From: Planococcus circulans
Lineage (GTDB): Bacteria; Bacillota; Bacilli; Bacillales_A; Planococcaceae
Assembly (NCBI RefSeq): GCF_020023385.1
Contig: NZ_JAIQCL010000004.1
Coordinates: 62,001-126,000 of the forward strand
Length of the DNA stretch: 64,000 nucleotides
Direction of reading: 5' to 3'
A program made the translations under genes and the position numbers. The number at the start of each line of letters is the position of its first letter. The stretch's first letter is position 1. The notes below the pieces were generated by a model. That model saw only the letters and a program-made list of their open reading frames with translations, did not search any database and had not been told where the DNA came from. Shown piece after piece: positions 1 through 8,548 of the stretch.

Positions 1-461
1 AATCAATGATATTTAAGAGATATATCTCAGAACATTTCATACTTGGTATCTAGGAATGCTAATTTTTTTCTGTACATATCTTTTGCGTTTACATCTTCCT
101 ATTTCTATTTATTCATTAATAGCCTTTAAATTATTATAGTAAATTTATATTAAAACCAAAGGAAAGATTTCTCCAGTAAGTAGGAATAATTAGGAATAAT
201 ATGGAACCGAATTTAAGCATGTTTTCGGTATACTTTGAAGGTGGATTGCCCTTTTAGCTCTCTTTTTTTTGCAGCTATTCATACATTTTTTTAGCACTTA
301 AAAAAAGGAAAACTATTCATAAAAATACACTTTTACCGAAAAAAGAGAAAAAAATCGGCTTTGATTAGCCGCTTCTCTCCCTTGTGTTTAAACAACTTCC
401 GATAATCCCTCATATGTAAACAAATTCAATGAAAGAATAACTTCTCTTCTAAGAAGAGAAA
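1..461. other. Intergenic, AT-rich, with composite repeat copy 1
   Basis: No credible coding frame is seen. The right half (316-421) holds one copy of a composite repeat: an imperfect palindrome around TAAAAATACACTTTTA (316-340), a hairpin of the AAGAG...CTCTT type with inner stem CGGCT/AGCCG (about 345-381), and the motif CTTCCGATAA...ATATGTAAAC (396-421). The hairpin could terminate the leftward regulator gene that ends at 462. Confidence 0.6.
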
Positions 462-980
462 TTACGGAATAATCACCATGGAAATCGTCCGATCCTTTCC
501 TTCTTTATCATCTTTTCTATTATAGTACTTTTCCATTAACGTACTTAACTCCGACTGAAAATCTTCGAATAAATCATCTGTTAAGTTCAATTTCACTAAA
601 GAAAATGTCGCTTGATCCTGAGTATCTTCTGTAACTCTGTTCTCATGATAGTCTTTATAGTTCTGAAGAATATACATAAAAAAATAAGTTACAAATTTTA
701 TTTTATCGCCGTAAGTGGCAGACTGCCAATCTTCTTCGCTGATCTTATAAGCTTGAGTATTCAGGGCATATAGCTTTTCTTCAACTTTTCCAATACGATT
801 TATGCCAACGACTTTCAATAGATCGTCATCCACCATTGAGTTTACGTGTCTGTATAATGTCGCTTGCGATACTTCTTTCAATAATTTATTCAATTGCATA
901 ATCGAGTATCCTTCATCGACATCTATTAATTCCAAAGCTACTTTAAACCTGACCTGGTTTTTAAATAAATCAAATTCCAT
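462..980 (-). CDS. Winged-helix transcriptional regulator (ArsR/HTH_20-like)
   Basis: A 172-residue cytoplasmic protein. Residues about 20-60 form a winged helix with a recognition-helix-like segment SQATLYRHVNSM, as in ArsR/PadR-type regulators that bind DNA as dimers. The C-terminal half (about 75-160) is helical and acidic and resembles the sensor half of YdfL/HTH_20-type proteins; no ligand motif or cysteine cluster is visible. The start follows AAAAAGGGGATCG on the minus strand. It is divergent from the double ABC operon starting at 1196, so it is the natural candidate for a local regulator of that operon. Exact family is uncertain. Confidence 0.7.
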   Translation of the reverse strand: MEFDLFKNQVRFKVALELIDVDEGYSIMQLNKLLKEVSQATLYRHVNSMVDDDLLKVVGINRIGKVEEKLYALNTQAYKISEEDWQSATYGDKIKFVTYFFMYILQNYKDYHENRVTEDTQDQATFSLVKLNLTDDLFEDFQSELSTLMEKYYNRKDDKEGKDRTISMVIIP

Positions 981-1144
981 CTATTTCGATCCCCTTTTTC
1001 TTCGTGATCAGATCGCTATTATATAGTCTTTCTTTCGTATTACCAGCTTCTCGTAAACATCCATATTAGGATTTTCTTAAAAATAAATAAAAGAGATGAC
1101 TCTTTAATTTATTTTAAGTATATATCTAAAATACAGTAGAGTGG

Positions 1145-1182
1145 TTGACTTTTCAATTATCATTATTGATAATGATAATTGA
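1145..1182 (+). promoter_or_regulatory. Sigma-A promoter overlapped by perfect 30-bp palindrome
   Basis: TTGACT (1145-1150), a 17-bp spacer and GATAAT (1168-1173) make a near-consensus promoter. A perfect inverted repeat of two 14-bp arms around a 2-nt centre covers 1153-1182: arms TCAATTATCATTAT and ATAATGATAATTGA. The spacer, -10 and start point all lie inside it. It can be read as four hexamers ATTATC, ATTATT, GATAAT, GATAAT, which resemble Fur-box units but in outward order. Either Fur-family or the divergent regulator could bind; repression is the expected outcome (inference). The RBS GAAGGAG begins at 1181, so the leader is only about 16 nt. Confidence 0.75.
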
Positions 1183-1195
1183 AGGAGTGATTGAG

Positions 1196-1447
1196 ATGAA
1201 TACAGATATAAATGCTCTACTGGAAATCGATTGGCCGCAGATCCTTCCTTTTGCCTTGCCGATTATTTTATTCAACTTATTATTGATTGGAGTCGCGCTT
1301 TATGATTGGTTCAAAAGAAAAGAACTAATTGTCTCGCCCTATATTTGGCTGGCCGCCATTATATTGCTCCAATTGCTCGGGCCGATACTGTATTTAGTGA
1401 TTGGAAGGAGAATGATCCGAAATGATTACAGTCGAGAAACTTCATAA
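1196..1447 (+). CDS. YxlE-like small membrane protein (PLDc_N domain)
   Basis: An 83-residue protein with two membrane helices (about 15-37 and 50-72). The end of the second helix carries the GPILYLVIGRR motif of the PLDc_N domain (phospholipase D nuclease N-terminal), which occurs alone in small membrane proteins such as B. subtilis YxlE. The ATG at 1196 is chosen over the upstream in-frame ATG at 1145 because GAAGGAG sits 8 nt before it and 1145 lies in the promoter. Its end overlaps the ATPase gene by 26 bp. In B. subtilis the yxlE-yxlF-yxlG block belongs to the sigY operon; no sigma factor gene is present here. Confidence 0.8.
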   Translation: MNTDINALLEIDWPQILPFALPIILFNLLLIGVALYDWFKRKELIVSPYIWLAAIILLQLLGPILYLVIGRRMIRNDYSRETS

Positions 1448-2312
1448 GACCATCAAAAAAAGAAAAATCTTGAGCGATGTCACCTTCTCGATTGCAGAAG
1501 GTGAATGCGTTGGCTTATTGGGACAAAACGGAGCAGGGAAAACGACGCTCATTAAATGCATGACCGGCATTCTGCAGCATGAGCAGGGGGACATTACATT
1601 CCATTCCGCCCCCATCGTGCAACACAAGAAAAATATTGGCTACTTGTCCCAAAATACGGACTTCAAACCGTGGATGACTTGCAAAGAATCTCTTCTTTTC
1701 TTCGGAAAATTATCGGGAATGGATAAGGAGTTTTTACAAGAGAATATTTCAGCGGTTTTAGAAGAAGTCGGGCTTAAGGATAAGGGAAATTACAAAGTGG
1801 AACAATTATCTGGCGGCATGAAGCAGCGGCTCGGGATTGCCCAGGCCATTTTGCACCAACCGCTGCTGCTGATTTTGGATGAACCGGTTTCTGCGTTGGA
1901 TCCGATCGGCCGGAATGAAGTGAAAAAATTGATCGCTCGCTTAAAGAAGCGAACGACCATCATTATTTCGACGCATATATTGGACGACGCCAGCGAATTT
2001 TGCGACCGGTACATCATCATAAAGAATGGAAGGATTGTCGGAAACATAAACGACGAATTTCAGAAATCAGACCGCAAACAAATTCTGGTTAAGACGGGGA
2101 ATGTCCCGCAAACAAGTGAAGCATTGAAAAGTTCTGAGGTCGAACGCGTTGAATGGCTATCACCAAACACCTTTCTTTTAACGGGAGCTGAAGAATTGGA
2201 TTTAAAGAAAGTCATAAACGACTTCGCTGCAAAAGAAATGGATATTACGTCCATTGCGTTTTATGAAAGAGGGATAGAAGAAATTTTCCTGGAGATGGTG
2301 TCGGACACATGA
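1422..2312 (+). CDS. ABC transporter ATP-binding protein (YxlF-like)
   Basis: A 296-residue nucleotide-binding subunit. Walker A GQNGAGKT lies at about 34-41, the signature LSGGMKQR at 129-136 and Walker B LLLILDEP at 148-155, followed by a C-terminal extension of about 90 residues typical of CcmA/NatA-type exporters ATPases. It should energise the permease encoded next (4-bp overlap at 2309-2312) and act on the cytoplasmic face. Its ATG lies inside the end of the YxlE-like gene, so the two are translationally coupled. Substrate is unknown; YxlFG-type pairs are linked to export of amphiphilic peptides or drugs (inference). Confidence 0.88.
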   Translation: MITVEKLHKTIKKRKILSDVTFSIAEGECVGLLGQNGAGKTTLIKCMTGILQHEQGDITFHSAPIVQHKKNIGYLSQNTDFKPWMTCKESLLFFGKLSGMDKEFLQENISAVLEEVGLKDKGNYKVEQLSGGMKQRLGIAQAILHQPLLLILDEPVSALDPIGRNEVKKLIARLKKRTTIIISTHILDDASEFCDRYIIIKNGRIVGNINDEFQKSDRKQILVKTGNVPQTSEALKSSEVERVEWLSPNTFLLTGAEELDLKKVINDFAAKEMDITSIAFYERGIEEIFLEMVSDT

Positions 2313-3076
2313 CAAACTTTTATACATTAACGCGCACTGAACTAGTAGAAGCCGCAAAAGAATTTAAGTTCATCTGGTTAACCCTGTTTTTCGTGATCTT
2401 GGGCATTACTCAACCGCTGATCACTAAATACATGGACGTTATCCTCAAAAATGTTGGCGGCGCAGATGGCATCACCATCGATCCGAACCGGCCAGTGCCA
2501 AGTTCTGCTGAAATTCTCCTGTCGACCATTTCCGGCCAATTCAATCAAATCGGACTCATCATCTTGATTATTAGCTTCATGGGGCTGATTGCAGCCGACC
2601 GCAATAGCGGTATGCAAGATTTCATATTGACCCGCCCTGTTTCGCTGCGCTCCTACCTGTTGTCAAAACTAATGGGAAATTGGGTAATCAGCATGTTCAG
2701 CATCTCCATTGGGGCAGCCGTTTCCTATGGTTACACCATTTTCTTATTCGGTTCTTTCTCTTTTTCAAACTTTCTGCTGTTTCTGCTGTTGTACAGTTTA
2801 TGGATCCTCTTCGTCGTGAGTCTGGCCATCTTGATCAGCACCTTTGTCAAGAGCCCAATCCTAATCGCCGTCACGACAATCGCCGCTTCTATTTTCTTTA
2901 TTCTGATCAAGGGGTTCAACCACTTCTTGTTCCAGCTGTCCCCAGGCGGCATCTTAAACCTGGCGGAGAACCAGTTGCTGTCGGTCCACGACTTAAACTA
3001 CTTCAGTATTGCAACTTGTTTGGCATTCATTTTACTTAATCTCTCATGGACCAATAGGAATCTCAAAAAGTCTTGA
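2309..3076 (+). CDS. ABC transporter permease (YxlG-like, ABC-2 type)
   Basis: A 255-residue membrane protein with about six helices (residues about 20-40, 85-105, 120-140, 145-180, 190-210, 225-245), the usual ABC-2 permease layout. The loop after helix 2 has the segment DRNSGMQDFILTRPVS, like the cytoplasmic coupling region of ABC-2 exporters. It overlaps the upstream ATPase by 4 bp and should pair with it. The next gene starts 19 bp downstream behind GAAGGAGG. Substrate cannot be told from sequence. Confidence 0.85.
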   Translation: MTNFYTLTRTELVEAAKEFKFIWLTLFFVILGITQPLITKYMDVILKNVGGADGITIDPNRPVPSSAEILLSTISGQFNQIGLIILIISFMGLIAADRNSGMQDFILTRPVSLRSYLLSKLMGNWVISMFSISIGAAVSYGYTIFLFGSFSFSNFLLFLLLYSLWILFVVSLAILISTFVKSPILIAVTTIAASIFFILIKGFNHFLFQLSPGGILNLAENQLLSVHDLNYFSIATCLAFILLNLSWTNRNLKKS

Positions 3077-3095
3077 TTGAAGGAGGCTGGTTCAA

Positions 3096-3809
3096 ATGTT
3101 ATCGATAAACAACTTGACCAAGTTATACAAAGGATCTGAAAAAGGCATTAAGAACTTAACTTTGGATTTAGCGGAAGGCGATATTTGCGCCTTCATCGGC
3201 ATGAACGGGGCAGGAAAAACGACTTCCATCAAATCCATCGTGGGCATTTATGGCTTTGATCAAGGCGCTATTGAATTAGATGGCGTGAGCATAGAAAAAA
3301 ACCCACAAGAATTTAAACAGATGGTCGGATACTCGCCCGACACTCCTGTGCTCTATGGGAACATGACGGGGTATTCGTACCTGGAACTCATTGGAAGCAT
3401 TTATCAGATTGACAACGAGACGATAAACGAGCAATTGAACACCTTGCTGAAAAAGCTCAATTTCGGCAGTGCTATCCATGAGTTGATTTCTACTTATTCA
3501 CATGGCATGAAACAAAGACTGGTGCTTATTTCCATCCTGATGCACAATCCAAAGCTGATCATATTGGATGAACCCTTCGTCGGATTGGATCCGAACGCCA
3601 CTTATTTTTTACAGGAAGAAATGAAGAAACGGGCAGCTGAAGGATCCATTGTGTTGTATTCGACCCACGTTTTAGAAGTAGCGGAAAAGCTCTGCAACAA
3701 AGTGGTCATGATCCATAACGGCGAAGTGGTCGTCAATGATACGATGATCAACCTATTGTCTGAGAGCAGCTTGGGCGAAAAATTCAGGAGCATCACAGCA
3801 CATGAGTAA
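3096..3809 (+). CDS. ABC transporter ATP-binding protein (YthP/SkfE-like)
   Basis: A 237-residue ATPase, the second in the operon. Walker A GMNGAGKT is at about 35-42 and Walker B LIILDEP at 154-160. The signature reads YSHGMKQR (134-141) instead of LSGGQ; a serine-to-histidine change at the second glycine region is seen in SkfE/YthP-type and EcsA-type exporters ATPases as far as recalled. It overlaps the 517-residue permease by 8 bp, so the two form a second transporter. B. subtilis SkfEF exports and gives immunity to a killing peptide; that role here is only a hypothesis because no precursor peptide gene was found. Confidence 0.85.
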   Translation: MLSINNLTKLYKGSEKGIKNLTLDLAEGDICAFIGMNGAGKTTSIKSIVGIYGFDQGAIELDGVSIEKNPQEFKQMVGYSPDTPVLYGNMTGYSYLELIGSIYQIDNETINEQLNTLLKKLNFGSAIHELISTYSHGMKQRLVLISILMHNPKLIILDEPFVGLDPNATYFLQEEMKKRAAEGSIVLYSTHVLEVAEKLCNKVVMIHNGEVVVNDTMINLLSESSLGEKFRSITAHE

Positions 3810-5355
3810 GCTAATCCAATTGCAAAAGTATATCTTGGCAAATGATTTTCAGTTTTCCAGATTGGGATCATCCAATAACCAGGACGACCGAAAGCACGCT
3901 GTTCTTACGTTGGGTGGCTATTGTGCCGCTGTTGTCATGGCCATTGGCTATATTGTCTATATCGCCTTTGATTTGTACAGCAACGAAGAATCCATGTTAT
4001 TTTTTCCGATTCTTTCGTCCATTTTGTTTTGGGCCCTGGGGTTTTGGACCATCTTAAGCGGCATTAAAAAAATGATTGTTTCGTCGGATACTGAACTTAT
4101 TTTCAGCTTGCCCCTTCCATTGTGGCAAGCCAAGTTCTTTAATGTAATCAGACTATTGATCCTTTATTTACTCATTGCTGCAATAGCTGTTTTTACTGGC
4201 ACCTTGTTGCATATGTTCATTCTTCCCGACTTCTGGTTCGTTCTATTATCCAGTCTTCTTCTTGTGGTGATCCTCCCTTTACTAGTTATCGCAATAACCT
4301 TCATCATTTCATTGGCAGTAAAAATTCTCCTTAATTTCTTAAGAATCCATAATAATGTGATCGAAGCTTTGCTTACAATCTTTTTATTCCTTTCACCTCT
4401 TTTGTATATCACGTACACCTCTGCTTCATTGAATTACAAAGACATTTTTTCTAATAGTTCCCCACTCTACTTGTTCGGCATCATTAGCAACTCGACATCA
4501 GAGTTCGGATTCTTCGATTTGGTGAGCTTACTCGCAATCACGCTCGCTTTGGTTCTCTTAACCGGATACGTATTTACTAGAAGATACGCTTTCTTAGTTG
4601 CAAGCTACTCTCCCTCATCAAAAAGGAAAGCACGTGATTCCAGCACGTTTTCTTCCAATAGTTTATTTAAAAGTCTATTCTCAAAAGAGCTGAAACTATA
4701 TCTATCCTCTATCACCTATGTCAGCAATACAGTCCTTACACCTGTGCTATTACTAATTGGCAGCCTGGCTTACTTGTTCAATATCTCCCCTCTTTTGTAT
4801 GACACTACCTTGGAACTGTCCTTTATCACGTTATCAAGCAAGTATATATTCATTCTATTTACGACTGTATGTACTCTTTTGACCACAACCACTTCATCAA
4901 GCCTATCTTTTGAAGGCCAAAGCATCTGGATTTTGTTGACGTCTCCCCTCTCTTTGATGGAACTTGCAAAAGCCAAGATCGCGTTAAACATGATGCTTTT
5001 TGTGCCAGGATTAGCTTGTGCTATTTTGGTCTATACTCAAATTTTCAGTTCATCGTTATTGGATTCATTGCTCTTCATTTCTTTTACAATCACTAGTTTA
5101 ATGCTTATTAGCATGGTGGGCTTCTTTGTCAATTTGAAATTCCCTAATTACAACTGGTCCAGTGAGATGGAAGTGATCAAGCAGGGTAAATCCACTATAA
5201 TCACCGCTATGATCAGTTCATTTCTCATCTCGATCACTGCGATTTTGATCCTACTAGATTTCAATTTCACATTTCATCTTCTCTTATTGGTCAATATCTC
5301 CATAATGACCTTTTTAATTTATAAACTAAGAGAATGCACGTTACCTAGGGAATAA
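3802..5355 (+). CDS. Large ABC permease (YthQ/SkfF-like)
   Basis: A 517-residue polytopic protein with about 11-12 hydrophobic helices spread from residue 30 to 510 and no visible soluble domain. Size and partner ATPase match SkfF/YthQ/EcsB-type permeases. The motif SDTELIFSLPLPLWQ after helix 2 is the amphipathic segment typical of this group (SxxDLxLLxSLPI-like). It is the last gene of the five-gene operon; a hairpin follows at 5546-5588. Substrate unknown; peptide or lantibiotic export/immunity is inferred only from family. Confidence 0.82.
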   Translation: MSKLIQLQKYILANDFQFSRLGSSNNQDDRKHAVLTLGGYCAAVVMAIGYIVYIAFDLYSNEESMLFFPILSSILFWALGFWTILSGIKKMIVSSDTELIFSLPLPLWQAKFFNVIRLLILYLLIAAIAVFTGTLLHMFILPDFWFVLLSSLLLVVILPLLVIAITFIISLAVKILLNFLRIHNNVIEALLTIFLFLSPLLYITYTSASLNYKDIFSNSSPLYLFGIISNSTSEFGFFDLVSLLAITLALVLLTGYVFTRRYAFLVASYSPSSKRKARDSSTFSSNSLFKSLFSKELKLYLSSITYVSNTVLTPVLLLIGSLAYLFNISPLLYDTTLELSFITLSSKYIFILFTTVCTLLTTTTSSSLSFEGQSIWILLTSPLSLMELAKAKIALNMMLFVPGLACAILVYTQIFSSSLLDSLLFISFTITSLMLISMVGFFVNLKFPNYNWSSEMEVIKQGKSTIITAMISSFLISITAILILLDFNFTFHLLLLVNISIMTFLIYKLRECTLPRE

Positions 5356-5693
5356 AGCAATGAGCTCCGCCAAGTATGAATTAAACAACATCTCTTGAAC
5401 AGTTGGCACCAGAAGCTTTGGCGTCGTTTTCCTGTTAATGCAGCTCTTGGAAGATGCATTTTGAATTTGTTGTTTCTTCTTTCTTCCCATTAATCGAATG
5501 GTTACAGGCATTGGTTACACTCATTGTTGGTGTGCACTAAATAGAAGGGAGACATTCAGAAATCACCAAATGTCTCCCTCTATTTTGCAGCTTCCGATAA
5601 CCGCATGATATGTAAACCTATCACTTAGCACTCTTTCATAAATGAGATTAATAATGCTTTATCTATTTTTAAAATTTACTTCTATAAAAGCTT
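5356..5693. other. Convergent intergenic spacer with hairpin and repeat motif
   Basis: No gene. It contains a hairpin at 5546-5579 and, at 5591-5617, the motif CTTCCGATAACC...ATATGTAAAC shared with 396-421 and 10175-10200. The palindromic first part of the composite repeat is missing here, so this is a partial copy. Confidence 0.6.
5546..5588 (+). terminator. Hairpin terminator of the double ABC operon
   Basis: Arms AGGGAGACATT (5546-5556) and AATGTCTCCCT (5569-5579) enclose a 12-nt loop and are followed by CTATTTTG, a weak U-tract. Between converging genes it may serve both. Confidence 0.65.
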
Positions 5694-6902
5694 TTAAGCT
5701 GGGCGCTCTGTGATTTTTTTGAACTTTTCTTGTGTAGCTTGTTTAAGGCATAACAGTGCTCCTAATCCAACCGGAATTAACAATGAAATGTAAACGCTAT
5801 TAGCACCATATGTAGCAATCCAGCCCAAAATCGGTCCGCTAATTACAACCGATCCTTGATTGCATAGCATTCTATAACTTGCCATACGGCCATGATAGGC
5901 TTTGTCTGTGGCCATCTGTTGTATCGACTGTATTAAGACCCTAATCCACGTAGTACCCAAACCGATTAAGAAAACACCGATAAATGCGATGTACAGATTA
6001 GTACTGAAACCAACTAAACACAATCCAGCAAATACAACGATCAAGGAATTTGTAGACAAGTAATTTGAACTTTTATTCCACCACCATGCTCCTAAAATTC
6101 CTGCAATTACGCCACCTAATGAAAGTGTCGCGTCTAAAAATCCATAGATGGTTACTGTTTGACCAAGGTAGTCTTTCGTATAAACAGACAAAAAAGTTAT
6201 ACTCGAATGAAAAACTAGTTGTCCGACAAACATGGTACCAAATAGACTAAAAAGAAAGGAATTGCTTTTTAAGTAAGTGAAGCCTTCTAGTAAATCCGTT
6301 ACAACCGATTTTCGTTCCCTGTTTTTTTCTTCTTTTTGAAGAAGTTCAGCCTTTGGAATCAAATAAAGAAAAACAGTAGCCAATATAAAGGAAACGACTA
6401 CGATACTCATCGTGATAAATTCAGAAAAAACGCCTATAGCTATACCACCTATGGATGCTCCCAACAGTCCGCCCATAATAGCTGCTGATCCGGATTGCGA
6501 GTAAACTTTCGGTAATTCAGCTGTGGGAAAAATCTCTGCGATAAAAGCTTGTATGGCTGGCCTAAATAATGAACCCATCAATTGGATAATCATTTGAGCT
6601 AAAATAATAACCCATGGAGTGAGTACATCAAACCAGATGGCGAATAAAACCATCAGAATGGTCAAGGTGCTTATTAAATTTGCTACCACTGATAATGCCT
6701 TTCTATTTAATCTGTCTACTATCACTCCGAACCATAGATTCATTAGGAGACCCGGTAGAAAACCCAAACTCACTAATAATCCTGTGTAAAATGCATTTTC
6801 TGTAAGGTCATATAATATCCAGGTGATTAAAATGAAATACATCGCTCTTCCAAGCTCTGCTAAAAAGAAGGCACTCCAAATATAGTTAAGTTTTCTATTC
6901 AT
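5694..6902 (-). CDS. MFS transporter, drug-efflux type (MFS_3)
   Basis: A 402-residue polytopic protein with about 12 helices. The loop between helices 2 and 3 reads DRLNRK, the MFS motif A remnant typical of MFS_3 (EntS/macrolide efflux-like) proteins, and a central loop (about 190-215) is charged. The ATG follows GGGAGGATTAA. It stands alone between two intergenic stretches and converges on the ABC operon. Proton-driven export of a hydrophobic compound is expected; the substrate is not known. Two further MFS genes lie at 7304 and 13050. Confidence 0.82.
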   Translation of the reverse strand: MNRKLNYIWSAFFLAELGRAMYFILITWILYDLTENAFYTGLLVSLGFLPGLLMNLWFGVIVDRLNRKALSVVANLISTLTILMVLFAIWFDVLTPWVIILAQMIIQLMGSLFRPAIQAFIAEIFPTAELPKVYSQSGSAAIMGGLLGASIGGIAIGVFSEFITMSIVVVSFILATVFLYLIPKAELLQKEEKNRERKSVVTDLLEGFTYLKSNSFLFSLFGTMFVGQLVFHSSITFLSVYTKDYLGQTVTIYGFLDATLSLGGVIAGILGAWWWNKSSNYLSTNSLIVVFAGLCLVGFSTNLYIAFIGVFLIGLGTTWIRVLIQSIQQMATDKAYHGRMASYRMLCNQGSVVISGPILGWIATYGANSVYISLLIPVGLGALLCLKQATQEKFKKITERPA

Positions 6903-7303
6903 TTAATCCTCCCTCTTCAATATCTCTAATCTTCAAAAAATAGAAAGTGTATTTAAAATTAACGTAACAGCAGTATGCTGAAAGCGTACTTTTATTCCTG
7001 TCGAACGTAAAATTGTATGAACATTAAAGTATCAAAGTTGATGAAATAAATCGTTGACCTGGCTGCTACTATAGTAAATAAAATCTTCCATATTCCCCAT
7101 CTTAGTTACAAAACCAGCATATACTTTAAAAAATAATAAGTAAAATCAATTAAAACAATGGATATTCATAAGCTTTAGTTATGAACTTGTAGTTTTGAAA
7201 TTTAGTTAGTTACTGTCAAAGGTTGAATCTTGCTGGTAATAACAGCAAGATTCATATAGATGCATCCAAAAATACGGCGTAACCTGTACATGAGGTGGTT
7301 GCG
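6903..7303. other. Divergent intergenic region with inverted repeat
   Basis: Lies between two divergent MFS genes. The only clear structure is a perfect inverted repeat at 7225-7253 (see separate entry). No coding frame is convincing. Confidence 0.55.
7225..7253. promoter_or_regulatory. Perfect 11-bp inverted repeat upstream of MFS gene
   Basis: GAATCTTGCTG (7225-7235) and CAGCAAGATTC (7243-7253) flank a 7-nt spacer. There is no T-run after it, and it lies 50 bp before the MFS start codon, so an operator or 5' mRNA hairpin is more likely than a terminator. Confidence 0.5.
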
Positions 7304-8548
7304 ATGTATCGAAATGTAGTAAAAAACAAAAATGTTCTCTATTACTTGGCAGGCGCTGGTATTTCACAGCTAGGAAATGTCCTCGCAGGATTGGCCTTTC
7401 TTTTTATCTCCTATGATTTGACGCAATCGGCTAGCCTGACTACGGTGATTGCTATTTCACAGGCGGTCCCTTATCTGTTGTTCGGACTAATTGGCGGTGC
7501 GATTGCGGACCGTGTGCAGAAGAAGAGGTTGCTGTTGTGGATCGACCTTATTCGAGTTCCTATAATTCTCTCACTGGTTGTCTTCTATCAATTCGACATG
7601 TTAGCTTTCTGGCATCTGCTGATTGTCAGTTTCGTGATTCAGAGCTTGGGCTGCTTTTACAATCCGGCATACCGGGCCGTTTTGCTCCTCGTCACCCCTG
7701 TTGATGACCGTACGACGGTCAATAGTCTGCTGGATACGGTAACAAGAGGCGTTCAGGTACTCACCCCTATTTTCAGTATCGGTCTGTTGAGTGCCGGGCA
7801 AACTATTCATTTTTATTCGATTGATGCGCTGACATATGTACTGAGTGCGCTTTTCATCTTGAAAATCCATTGGGTCGAACCGTTAACCGAGGAGCATATA
7901 TTGGGAAGGAAAAAGGAAGGAATCTTCCAGTCGATTGTTGCGTTCTTTCTATGGGTAAAAGACGAAGGGATCATAAAAAATTTGTTTATGGTGACGTTTT
8001 TGATGGTCTTTTTCAATACTTGGGTATGGCAGGTCGGTTTGCTCTTGCTTCTTCTGCAAAACTACCCAAGCCAAGGTGAAGAATTTTACAGTCTCTTATT
8101 GGGATGGTATGGCATCGGGGTCATTCTGATCAACGTGATCATTCCGTTTTTCTGGAAAAAGCTGACGTTCACCCTTTATTTGTCTGGCTCTGTTGTCTGG
8201 GGAATTGGAATCCTAGTATTGGGGTTCGCCACCCACCTCCCCCTTTACTTTCTGGGTGTACTGATTGCGGCAGCCGGTTTGCCAATCTCCAGTCTTTCCC
8301 GTGTTTACTTGATTCAGACATTGGTCCCAGCCCAGAAGTTGGGCCGAGCATTCAGTTTCAATGCAGTCCTTCTCTATGGATCAAATGTCATTTCCTTAAT
8401 GCTATTTGGCGCACTCGCTTCTTTTATCGAAATCAGCGCTATCTTTGTCTTCTGTGGCAGCATGATGGTCGTTTGTGCTGTCTTTTACTTAATTCGAATG
8501 TCGTTGACGGAAAAAGCTCGGCGGAAATCCGTAGAGGCGTTTAAATAA
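7304..8548 (+). CDS. MFS transporter, efflux type (MFS_3)
   Basis: A 414-residue protein with about 12 membrane helices and the motif A-like loop DRVQKKR after helix 2. The ATG at 7304 is preferred to the in-frame GTG at 7295 because GAGGTGG (7292-7298) is then correctly spaced. The last 60 bp overlap, tail to tail, with the AraC-family gene on the other strand. Role: probable proton-coupled exporter; the neighbouring AraC regulator and SDR gene may belong to the same response (inference). Confidence 0.82.
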   Translation: MYRNVVKNKNVLYYLAGAGISQLGNVLAGLAFLFISYDLTQSASLTTVIAISQAVPYLLFGLIGGAIADRVQKKRLLLWIDLIRVPIILSLVVFYQFDMLAFWHLLIVSFVIQSLGCFYNPAYRAVLLLVTPVDDRTTVNSLLDTVTRGVQVLTPIFSIGLLSAGQTIHFYSIDALTYVLSALFILKIHWVEPLTEEHILGRKKEGIFQSIVAFFLWVKDEGIIKNLFMVTFLMVFFNTWVWQVGLLLLLLQNYPSQGEEFYSLLLGWYGIGVILINVIIPFFWKKLTFTLYLSGSVVWGIGILVLGFATHLPLYFLGVLIAAAGLPISSLSRVYLIQTLVPAQKLGRAFSFNAVLLYGSNVISLMLFGALASFIEISAIFVFCGSMMVVCAVFYLIRMSLTEKARRKSVEAFK

